A DNA stretch of 6,902 bases, taken from positions 1 to 6,902 of the forward strand of contig WGFP01000076.1 of NCBI GenBank assembly GCA_015492195.1, written 5' to 3'. Positions within the stretch are counted from its first letter, which is position 1. The number at the start of each line of letters is the position of its first letter. The position numbers were made by a program, and so were the translations under genes. Source of the stretch: Acidiferrobacterales bacterium (GTDB lineage: Bacteria > Pseudomonadota > Gammaproteobacteria > Acidiferrobacterales > Sulfurifustaceae). Below are positions 1-5,154 of the stretch, one piece after another. The notes below the pieces were generated by a model. It worked only from the letters and a program-made list of their open reading frames with translations, did not search any database and was not told where the DNA came from.

Positions 1-485
1 GCCTCGGGATACCACTGGTCCCAGCACACCAAAACGCCGAGCGTGCCGAGTGACGTCGAAATCGGGACGAAACCCTGGTCACCGGGCGTGAAATAGAATT
101 TTTCGTGATACCCCGGATCGTCTGGGATGTGCATTTTGCGGTATTGACCGGCGATTTTTCCGTCACGCTCCAGCACTACCGCGGTATTGTGGTGCACGCC
201 CGGGGCGCGGCGCTCGAAGACCGAACCGACGATCACTATGGAAAGTTCTTGCGCGAGTCTGCCGAGTTCTTCCGTCGTCGGCCCGGGAATGGATTCGGCC
301 CGGTCAAAATATTTCGTGTCTTCCGTCTGACAGAAATACACGCTGGTGTGCAGCTCCTGCAACAATATCAGCTTTGCACCTTGAGCGGCCGCCTCGCGAA
401 CGCCGGCCTTGGTTGCCGCCCGATTTTCCGAATGATTCTCGGTACAGGCGTGTTGCACCAGCCCGACTTTGAGTGTGCGTTTCAT
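1..485 (-). CDS. aguB: N-carbamoylputrescine amidase (C-terminus beyond window)
   Basis: A nitrilase-superfamily (carbon-nitrogen hydrolase) enzyme predicted to hydrolyse N-carbamoylputrescine to putrescine, CO2 and ammonia in the cytoplasm, the last step of the agmatine route to polyamines. I translated the minus strand from the ATG at 485-483; 161 codons are present, roughly the first half of a protein usually near 290 residues. The Glu-Lys-Cys catalytic triad is visible: E44 in LILLQELHTS, K117 in QYRKMHIPDDP and C154 in VLVCWDQWYPE. The RKMHIPDDPG and CWDQWYPE motifs are typical of AguB rather than of other nitrilases. The start lies four bases after the aguA stop, so the two genes are probably one transcript. 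No good ribosome binding site stands directly before the ATG; the nearest GGAGG is about 18 bases upstream, inside aguA, so coupled translation is likely. The left edge cuts the gene off. Confidence 0.93.
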   Translation of the reverse strand, partial: MKRTLKVGLVQHACTENHSENRAATKAGVREAAAQGAKLILLQELHTSVYFCQTEDTKYFDRAESIPGPTTEELGRLAQELSIVIVGSVFERRAPGVHHNTAVVLERDGKIAGQYRKMHIPDDPGYHEKFYFTPGDQGFVPISTSLGTLGVLVCWDQWYPE

Positions 486-489
486 GGGA

Positions 490-1545
490 TTATGGTAACA
501 CGCCCTCCGGCAACTGCATGGCCGTGCAATGCAGGCTGCCGAATTGCTGAATCAGGGGCGCGCAGGAAATGCCGATGATTTCACGGTCGGGAAAACATTC
601 CTTGATGCATGCCAGCGCCGCCTCGTCCGCCGGATCTTCGTAAGTCGGCACCAGCACTGCCCCGTTGAGAATAAGAAAATTGGCATAGGTCGCCGGCAGG
701 CGGTCGCCCTGCTCATTGAACTTGGCCTGCGGCCAGGGCAGGGGGACAAGTCGGTAGGGTTTGTCGTCCGCGGCGCGGAAGGTGTGCAACGCCTCTTCCA
801 TGGCCTTGAGCTCGGCATAGTGCACATCCTCTTTGTCGTCACACGCGACATAGGCAATGGTATGCGGGTCGCAGAAACGCGCCAGGGTGTCGATGTGGCT
901 GTCGGTGTCGTCACCCGCCAGATGGCCGTGGTGCAACCATAATATCCGGTTAAGCCCCAGCCGCTCTTTTAATTCTTTTTCCAGTTGCGCCTGGGTGAAC
1001 TTCGGGTTGCGCGTCGGGGAGAGCAGGCAGGCGGTGGTGGTCAGCAGGGTGCCGGAGCCGTCCACGTCGATGGCGCCGCCCTCAAGAACGAAATCGACCG
1101 ACTCCAGCGGCGTGTCGCCGAAGGCGTTGTCCTGATACAAACGGCGCGTGATCGCATTGTCGAGGTCGGCGGGATATTTTCCGCCCCAGCCGTTGAAACC
1201 GAAATCGAGCAGCGTGGGTTCGTTTTCACATACCACCGTAATCGGGCCGTGATCGCGCGCCCAGGCATCGTTCGAGGGTGCAACTTTCAGAACAAGCCTG
1301 TCTTTGGGGATTCCGGCTTGCTGGAGCAAGTCTGCCACGTGGTCGCGGTGCGCGGCGTCGTAACACACGATCAGCGCCTTTTCCCGGCGGCCGACCTCCT
1401 TGGCGATCTCGACGAACACCGCCTCGACCTCGGGAAGCATGCCGGCCCAGTCGCCGTGCGCATGCGGCCACGTGAGCATCACGCCGCTTTGCGGCGCCCA
1501 CTCGGGCGGCAGGTAAGGGCGGCAGGGCGGCCGGGGCACGGTCAA
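490..1545 (-). CDS. aguA: agmatine deiminase
   Basis: A peptidyl-arginine-deiminase-fold enzyme (PAD_porph family) that converts agmatine to N-carbamoylputrescine plus ammonia, supplying substrate to the adjacent aguB. It has 351 residues from the farthest start, a normal family length. Visible motifs are EWAPQSGVMLTWPHAHGDW (15-33), NDAWARDHGP (92-101), LEGGAIDVDGSGT (154-166), GDDTDSHID (211-219, with the H217/D219 catalytic pair) and the C-terminal GSLHCTAMQLP, where C340 should be the nucleophilic cysteine that forms the amidino-thioether intermediate. The start is uncertain. No ATG is in frame between the upstream stop (TAA, eight codons before) and the conserved N-terminus, so translation begins at TTG (1545-1543) or at GTG two codons later (1539-1537). 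Neither has a clear Shine-Dalgarno sequence. The gene is transcribed away from the DUF1015 gene and leads into aguB. Confidence 0.95.
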   Translation of the reverse strand: MTVPRPPCRPYLPPEWAPQSGVMLTWPHAHGDWAGMLPEVEAVFVEIAKEVGRREKALIVCYDAAHRDHVADLLQQAGIPKDRLVLKVAPSNDAWARDHGPITVVCENEPTLLDFGFNGWGGKYPADLDNAITRRLYQDNAFGDTPLESVDFVLEGGAIDVDGSGTLLTTTACLLSPTRNPKFTQAQLEKELKERLGLNRILWLHHGHLAGDDTDSHIDTLARFCDPHTIAYVACDDKEDVHYAELKAMEEALHTFRAADDKPYRLVPLPWPQAKFNEQGDRLPATYANFLILNGAVLVPTYEDPADEAALACIKECFPDREIIGISCAPLIQQFGSLHCTAMQLPEGVLP

Positions 1546-1576
1546 TGTCGGAGCGCAGATTTAGCCACGGGCGCGT

Positions 1577-1605
1577 AGCATAACGGCTCGGCAAGGTGTC
1601 GCCAA
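1577..1605 (-). promoter_or_regulatory. candidate promoter for aguA-aguB
   Basis: Read on the minus strand, TTGGCG (1605-1600) and TATGCT (1582-1577) are separated by 17 bases; each matches four of six sigma-70 consensus bases. Transcription would start about 25-30 bases before the aguA start codon. This is pattern matching only, and weak boxes of this kind also occur by chance. Confidence 0.28.
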
Positions 1606-1623
1606 GGACGACAGTCATTTGGT

Positions 1624-1652
1624 TTGACCTGTACCGCCAACTGGTTTTGAAT
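1624..1652 (+). promoter_or_regulatory. candidate promoter for the DUF1015 gene
   Basis: TTGACC (1624-1629, five of six -35 consensus bases), a 17-base spacer, then TTGAAT (1647-1652, four of six -10 bases). It would give a leader of roughly 27 bases before the ATG at 1686, which is preceded by a good AGGAAG ribosome binding site at 1675-1680. Position and spacing are right for a housekeeping promoter; the -10 box is mediocre. Confidence 0.4.
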
Positions 1653-1685
1653 GGGCGCCGATTTTATCCATGATAGGAAGTTGAG

Positions 1686-2927
1686 ATGTCCCTGATTCGC
1701 ACCTTTCCCGGTTTGCGCCCCGCCACCGGTCGCGCGGCCGAGGTCATCGCGCCGCCTTATGACGTGCTGAGCAGCGAGGAGGCGCGCGTATGCGCGCAGG
1801 GCAGGCCGTGGAGTTTTCTGCATGTCTCCAAGCCCGAGATCGACCTGCCGCCCGATACCGATCCCCATGATCCCGCGGTGTACATCAAGGGGAAGGAGAA
1901 CTTTGCGCGTATGCTGAATGAAGGCGTGCTGGAGCGCGACACCGAGCCGTATTATTACCTTTACCGCCTGGTCATGGGGCCGCACTCGCAGACCGGTCTG
2001 GTTGCGGTGGCGTCGGTGGCCGACTACAACGCCAACCGCATCCGTAAACATGAATTCACCCGCCCGGACAAGGAAGACGACCGCGTGCGCCAGATTGATA
2101 TATTGAATGCCCAGACCGGCCCGGTGTTTCTGGTCTATCGCCATTCACCGGAGGTGGACGCCATGATCACGGCCGCCACCGCGGGAGAACCTGACGTGGA
2201 TGTGACGGCCGATGACGGCGTGCGCCACAGCCTGTGGGTGATCCGCGACCACAAGCTGAACGAGGCGCTGACTACCGCGTTTGAGACCATGGCGTGCCTC
2301 TATATCGCCGACGGGCATCATCGCTCGGCCTCCGCGGCGCGCGTTGCCGCCGCGCGCCGCGCCACGAATGCGGCGCACACGGGCAAGGAATCCTATAATT
2401 ATTTTCTTTCCGTGATCTTCCCCGACAACCAGGTGCAGATTCTGGACTACAATCGCGTGGTCAAGGATCTCGACGGATTGTCCGAAGAGGCATTTCTCGA
2501 CAAGGTGCGCCGGGCCTTCAAGATCGAGTCGCACGACGGCGCGGTGAAACCCGCGAAGCCGGGCGAATACGGCATGTATTTAAAGGGAAAATGGTATCGT
2601 TTGCGTATCAAGCGCGGCCTGATTCCCCGTGACGATCCGGTGAAACGTCTCGATGTAAGCTTGTTGCAGGACCATCTGATTGCACCCATCCTTGGAATCA
2701 CCGATCCGCGGCGCGATAAGCGCATTGATTTCATCGGGGGTATCCGCGGTCTCAAGGAGCTTGAACGGCGCGTGGACAGCGGCGAAGTGGCGGTCGCCTT
2801 TTCCCTGTTTCCCACCTCGCTTGCCAACCTCATGGCGGTCGCAGACGCGGGCGCGGTCATGCCGCCCAAGTCCACCTGGTTCGAGCCCAAGCTCGCCGAC
2901 GGATTAGTCTCGCACGTGCTGGATTGA
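1686..2927 (+). CDS. DUF1015 family protein of unknown function
   Basis: A 413-residue cytoplasmic protein that I assign to the DUF1015 family (COG4198). There is no signal peptide and no membrane segment. Family landmarks in order are IRTFPGLRP at the N-terminus, APPYDVLSSEEA (22-33), a KHEFTRPDKEDDR stretch (121-133) and the signature ADGHHRSASA (208-217), whose paired histidines and arginine suggest a phosphate- or nucleotide-binding or catalytic site. The length matches complete family members. The ATG is well supported: AGGAAG lies five bases upstream and the conserved sequence begins at once. In other bacteria DUF1015 genes often occur near serine biosynthesis genes; here no serA or serC is in view, so the context adds nothing about function. 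The last codons and stop lie in the first copy of the 19-bp repeat described below. I see no terminator after it, so transcription may run on into the toxin-antitoxin module. Confidence 0.9.
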   Translation: MSLIRTFPGLRPATGRAAEVIAPPYDVLSSEEARVCAQGRPWSFLHVSKPEIDLPPDTDPHDPAVYIKGKENFARMLNEGVLERDTEPYYYLYRLVMGPHSQTGLVAVASVADYNANRIRKHEFTRPDKEDDRVRQIDILNAQTGPVFLVYRHSPEVDAMITAATAGEPDVDVTADDGVRHSLWVIRDHKLNEALTTAFETMACLYIADGHHRSASAARVAAARRATNAAHTGKESYNYFLSVIFPDNQVQILDYNRVVKDLDGLSEEAFLDKVRRAFKIESHDGAVKPAKPGEYGMYLKGKWYRLRIKRGLIPRDDPVKRLDVSLLQDHLIAPILGITDPRRDKRIDFIGGIRGLKELERRVDSGEVAVAFSLFPTSLANLMAVADAGAVMPPKSTWFEPKLADGLVSHVLD

Positions 2928-2928
2928 G
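2910..2928 (+). repeat. 19-bp direct repeat, left copy (3' end of DUF1015 gene)
   Basis: The sequence TCGCACGTGCTGGATTGAG is identical to 3977-3995. This copy encodes the final residues SHVLD and the stop of the DUF1015 protein. With one single-base gap, weaker similarity continues for about ten bases past the identical block (7 of 10 positions), so the repeat may once have been longer. The two copies flank the toxin-antitoxin module. Confidence 0.9.
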
Positions 2929-2978
2929 CTACCAGTTGCTCCGTTCCCAGGGCCATATTGTCGGCAACCATGATGTGA

Positions 2979-3007
2979 TTGTACGTATCGGTCAAATGTC
3001 CTACAAT
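2979..3007 (+). promoter_or_regulatory. candidate promoter of the toxin-antitoxin operon
   Basis: TACAAT (2-of-3 AT-rich, five of six -10 bases) lies at 3002-3007, with TTGTAC (three of six -35 bases) at 2979-2984 and a 17-base spacer. Transcription would begin near 3014, giving a leader of about 20 bases with a strong AGGAG ribosome binding site at 3023-3027, six bases before the antitoxin ATG. The -10 box lies in the centre of the palindrome at 2993-3020. Confidence 0.5.
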
Positions 3008-3020
3008 TATAAGACATTTG
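2993..3020. promoter_or_regulatory. palindromic operator over the -10 box
   Basis: Two perfect inverted arms, CAAATGTC (2993-3000) and GACATTTG (3013-3020), are separated by 12 bases that are themselves partly symmetric. Overall 12 of 14 base pairs of the 28-bp palindrome match. It covers the candidate -10 box and ends just before the ribosome binding site. This is the arrangement expected for autorepression by the helix-turn-helix antitoxin, alone or with the toxin, as is usual for type II toxin-antitoxin operons. Which protein binds is inferred from context. Confidence 0.7.
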
Positions 3021-3033
3021 TCAGGAGACCAGT

Positions 3034-3489
3034 ATGAGCCAATTCGCAAATTTCCTAAACGCGCTTGGTGGAGGCGCCGGCGCCAAGAAGCAGCCGATTC
3101 GAAAATTTATATCGCTCAGAGCCGAGGATTTCGTGTCAGAGATTCGACGCGGCCTTCCGTCGAGCATGGGGTCGCGGGTAATCAAGTTGTACGGACTGAA
3201 TGATCGGCAGGCCGATAAAATTCTGGGATTTTCGCGACGCACGCTTACCCGAAAGCTCCAGGCGTCCAAACGCTTGACGCCGGTGCAATCTGACCGAGTG
3301 TATCGTCTGGCGCGCGTGGGCGCACATGCGTTGGTCGCGTTGGGAGATCCGGGCAAGGCGCGCGATTGGATGACGTCGCCCAATCGGGCGCTGGGGAACA
3401 CCGCGCCGGTTGATCTGCTTGACACGGATGCAGGCGCCGAACGCGTCGAGGAGATACTCCACCGTATCGAGCACGGGATCTATAGCTAA
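3034..3489 (+). CDS. Xre/MbcA/ParS-type antitoxin of a RES-Xre system
   Basis: A 151-residue DNA-binding antitoxin of the MbcA/ParS/Xre family (DUF2384, COG5642). The N-terminal 25 or so residues are Gly/Ala/Lys-rich and probably flexible. A helix-turn-helix-like section follows around residues 48-85 (GLNDRQADKILGFSRRTLTRKL). The C-terminal toxin-binding domain (about 95-151) has the diagnostic NRALGNTAPVDLLDT (117-131) and the ending RIEHGIYS. In studied systems this domain covers the active-site cleft of the RES toxin and the HTH represses the operon. The ATG has a strong AGGAG site six bases upstream. The stop codon TAA directly abuts the toxin ATG. The antitoxin-first order and the palindromic operator fit the family. 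The target of repression here is inferred, not shown. Confidence 0.92.
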   Translation: MSQFANFLNALGGGAGAKKQPIRKFISLRAEDFVSEIRRGLPSSMGSRVIKLYGLNDRQADKILGFSRRTLTRKLQASKRLTPVQSDRVYRLARVGAHALVALGDPGKARDWMTSPNRALGNTAPVDLLDTDAGAERVEEILHRIEHGIYS

Positions 3490-3957
3490 ATGCGCGTATG
3501 GCGGTTGGTGCGCCCGAACTTTGCCCGTGATGCCTATAGCGGCGAAGGTGGCCTGCACGCGGCCGGCCGTTGGACGCCCAAAGGTGTGAGGGTGGTATAC
3601 ACCTCAGGGAGTTTGGCATTGGCGGTATTGGAGGTTCTTGTGCACTTGGAAATCCGACATTTCCCTGACGAAATGCGAGCAGTGCCGGCCGACGTTCCGG
3701 ACGGCCTCCGCGTGAGAACGCTCACGGCACGTGATCTCCCAAGGGCTTGGGAGACGATTCCTGCCCCCAGTAAGTTGCAAGAGTTCGGTGCGCAGTGGAT
3801 CAAGTCCGCGGACAGCGCAATACTCAAAGTGCCTTCTGCCGTGGTTCCTCTGGAATGGAATTACCTCTTGAATCCCGCGCATCGGGAATTTAGGCGTATC
3901 AAGCTTGGTCGGCCTCAGCGGTTTAAGTTTGACGAGCGCTTGATTGGGAAGGCATGA
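3490..3957 (+). CDS. RES domain toxin (NAD+-degrading type)
   Basis: A 155-residue RES-domain protein, the usual length for this toxin family. Characterised members (for example MbcT of Mycobacterium tuberculosis and the P. putida RES toxin) break down cellular NAD+ and stop growth when freed from their antitoxin. Visible landmarks are the N-terminal VWRLVRP, then GEGGLHAAGRW (18-28, R27), VVYTSGSLALAVLEVLVH (35-52, E48), and VPSAVVPLEWNYLLNPAH (114-131, S116); R27, E48 and S116 are my candidates for the name-giving Arg, Glu and Ser. No truncation or frameshift is seen, so the toxin should be active. The start ATG follows the antitoxin stop with no gap and has only a weak GGGA (3475-3478) upstream, so its translation probably depends on ribosomes finishing the antitoxin, keeping toxin below antitoxin. 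Confidence 0.92.
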   Translation: MRVWRLVRPNFARDAYSGEGGLHAAGRWTPKGVRVVYTSGSLALAVLEVLVHLEIRHFPDEMRAVPADVPDGLRVRTLTARDLPRAWETIPAPSKLQEFGAQWIKSADSAILKVPSAVVPLEWNYLLNPAHREFRRIKLGRPQRFKFDERLIGKA

Positions 3958-3976
3958 GGCATGCAGCACCGCGATG

Positions 3977-3995
3977 TCGCACGTGCTGGATTGAG
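3977..3995 (+). repeat. 19-bp direct repeat, right copy (DUF1015 tail relic)
   Basis: Identical to 2910-2928. Together with the preceding ATG (3974-3976) it reads as M-S-H-V-L-D-stop, reproducing the DUF1015 C-terminus with no gene body in front. It ends two bases before the stop codon of the minus-strand dehydrogenase gene (3998-4000). It is best read as a duplicated or ancestral end of the DUF1015 gene, separated from it by the toxin-antitoxin insertion, not as a functional mini-gene. Confidence 0.88.
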
Positions 3996-3997
3996 TA

Positions 3998-4849
3998 TCA
4001 ATTCCGGCGCACGCCGGAGACGGACCGCAGAAGGCGGTCCAGGGTGCGCGCCGGCAGGAGGCGTTTGAGCACCCAGAAAAGATAAGTTGGAACGGTCACC
4101 GCGTAACGGATCTTCGGGCGTCTCGCTTCCAGGGCGTGTATTACTTTTTTCAAGACCGCCTCAGGCCCCAGGGTGAAGGGCAGGGGGCCGGATTCGCCGG
4201 CGAGGCGTTGCTCCATCATCGCGTAGCGTTCCCAGTGGACGCTGTGTTCGGCGTTGATATTTTCCTTGAAGGCGCGGTAGGCGTTTTCCCGGAAGCGGCT
4301 CTTGATTGGCCCGGGCTCGATGAGCGACACGTGAATATTTGTGCCATGCAGCTCCAGCCGCAGTGTGTCGCTGAGCGCCTCGAGCGCGAATTTGCTTGCG
4401 TTGTACGCCCCACGGTAAGCCAGGCAGACGATCCCCAGCACCGAGCTGATCTGAATAATGCGCCCTTCGTTCTGGGCGCGAAATGCCGGCATGAGGAGAT
4501 TGGTCAGCTCCTGGGTGCCGAACAAATTGGTCTCGAATTGTTTGCGCAGGGTCTTGCGCGAAAGGTCCTCCACCGCCCCCACTTGGCCGTAGGCGCCGTT
4601 GTTGATGAGGGCGTAGAGTTTTCCCTCCGTGCGCGTGAGTATTTCCGTCACCGCGCCCCGGATCGAATCGGATGAATCCAGGTCGAGTGGCAGGCTTTCC
4701 AGGCCCGCTTCGGTCAGTGTGGCGACATCCTGCGGTTTGCGCACCGTGGCGAACACGCGGTAACCGCGATCGCGCAACCCCTCGGCGAGACAGCGCCCGA
4801 TCCCCGTGGAGCAGCCGGTAATCAAGACGCTTCGCCGTTGCTTATGCAT
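3998..4849 (-). CDS. YbbO-like short-chain dehydrogenase/reductase
   Basis: A classical SDR of 283 residues, expected to be cytoplasmic or membrane-associated. The nucleotide-binding TGCSTGIG motif is at 11-18 and the NNGA structural motif at 83-86 (a variant of the usual NNAG). The catalytic triad is S136 (ISSVLG), Y149 and K153 (YNASK), with LIEPGPIKSRF following. The C-terminal third, FTLGPEAVLKKVIHALEARRPKIRYAVTV...VLKRLLPARTLDRLL, closely resembles what I recall of E. coli YbbO, an NADP-dependent aldehyde reductase. The arginine after the strand-2 region (VRKP) fits NADP preference. The natural substrate is unknown; aldehyde or ketone reduction is the inference. ATG at 4849-4847; no strong ribosome binding site precedes it. 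It converges on the toxin-antitoxin module and diverges from the gnnA-like gene. Confidence 0.9.
   Translation of the reverse strand: MHKQRRSVLITGCSTGIGRCLAEGLRDRGYRVFATVRKPQDVATLTEAGLESLPLDLDSSDSIRGAVTEILTRTEGKLYALINNGAYGQVGAVEDLSRKTLRKQFETNLFGTQELTNLLMPAFRAQNEGRIIQISSVLGIVCLAYRGAYNASKFALEALSDTLRLELHGTNIHVSLIEPGPIKSRFRENAYRAFKENINAEHSVHWERYAMMEQRLAGESGPLPFTLGPEAVLKKVIHALEARRPKIRYAVTVPTYLFWVLKRLLPARTLDRLLRSVSGVRRN
4003..4018. terminator. possible weak transcription-stop hairpin
   Basis: A perfect 7-bp GC-rich inverted repeat, TCCGGCG (4003-4009) and CGCCGGA (4012-4018), lies in the last codons of the dehydrogenase gene. It sits at the convergent junction, where a terminator is expected, but neither strand has a proper run of T after it. 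The two-base loop would have to open to four. It may be only a GC-rich coding coincidence. Confidence 0.2.
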
Positions 4850-4965
4850 GGTTCGTTGTATGTTAAGCGTGCCGGAGGCGCATAGTTTATCCTACAATCA
4901 GCTCGCGCTCAGACCCGGGGGCTCGATCGGGAAGGGGAAGATTGACGCCTGTTTGTTCAGGGTGA

Positions 4966-4993
4966 TTGTCAGGCCCGGTTGTCCGGCTAAAAT
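4966..4993 (+). promoter_or_regulatory. candidate upstream promoter for the gnnA-gnnB pair
   Basis: TTGTCA (4966-4971) and TAAAAT (4988-4993), each five of six sigma-70 consensus bases, are separated by 16 bases. Transcription would start near 5000, leaving a leader of about 155 bases before the ATG at 5155. It lies in the 305-base divergent intergenic region 4850-5154, in which I see no convincing gene. Confidence 0.4.
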
Positions 4994-5013
4994 GCTGAAT
5001 CCCATGTGGATTC

Positions 5014-5040
5014 GTGACAGGTGCCTTTACATAGTATAAT
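5014..5040 (+). promoter_or_regulatory. candidate downstream promoter for the gnnA-gnnB pair
   Basis: A perfect TATAAT stands at 5035-5040. The best -35 match is GTGACA (5014-5019, five of six), but the spacer is only 15 bases; TTCGTG at 5011-5016 gives 18 bases with a poorer match. If used, the transcript would start near 5047 with a leader of about 108 bases. Confidence 0.4.
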
Positions 5041-5073
5041 GCCGCGCCGTCGTGCCCAAGAGGCGATCCCATT

Positions 5074-5095
5074 GTCTCCAGGTTCGGGCGGAGAC
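5074..5095 (+). other. small hairpin in the gnnA leader
   Basis: GTCTCC (5074-5079) and GGAGAC (5090-5095) form a perfect 6-bp stem around a 10-base loop. Both candidate promoters would place it in the untranslated leader of the oxidoreductase gene. I recognise no riboswitch family, and there is no T-run after the stem, so it is not an attenuator of the usual kind. A stem this short can be chance. Confidence 0.3.
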
Positions 5096-5154
5096 GTGGA
5101 CATACAGTGTTTCGATTTTCCGGCCAAAATTAAATTTTTTAGCAAGATATTCCG

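Larger units (their letters stand above)
2929..3995 (+). other. putative inserted segment carrying the toxin-antitoxin module
   Basis: This 1,067-bp segment runs from just after the left repeat to the end of the right repeat. It contains the operator-promoter, the antitoxin and toxin genes and a second copy of the DUF1015 3' end. Deleting it leaves DUF1015 intact and restores a compact convergent junction with the dehydrogenase gene. One sampled stretch of the toxin gene (3601-3660) is 30/60 GC against 35/60 at the end of DUF1015 (2881-2940), a small difference consistent with foreign origin but not proof of it. There is no recombinase gene and no terminal inverted repeat, so how it arrived is unknown. 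Confidence 0.6.

Noticed and set aside
985..1578. 197-codon open frame on the plus strand opposite aguA, and shorter ones around it.
   Set aside because: They lie antisense to a gene with complete catalytic motifs, their translations show no domain features, and long antisense frames are common in GC-rich genes.
1542..2144. 200-codon minus-strand open frame covering the DUF1015 5' region and the divergent intergenic region.
   Set aside because: Runs through both candidate promoters and the DUF1015 ribosome binding site; no domain recognised.
3952..3964. GCATG/CATGC inverted repeat at the toxin stop, considered as a terminator or insertion end.
   Set aside because: Only five pairs, three-base loop, no T-run, and no matching sequence at the other end of the inserted segment.
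2929..3995. Integron cassette origin for the toxin-antitoxin segment.
   Set aside because: I found no GTTRRRY core sites or attC-like structure at the repeat boundaries, and no integrase is present.
4136..4675. 179-codon plus-strand open frame inside the dehydrogenase gene.
   Set aside because: Antisense to intact SDR motifs, with no recognisable domain.
4993..5040. Short plus-strand frame (MLNPMWIRDRCLYIV) that might be a leader peptide.
   Set aside because: No ribosome binding site, no runs of regulatory codons, and its stop codon is part of the perfect TATAAT, so it probably reflects promoter sequence.
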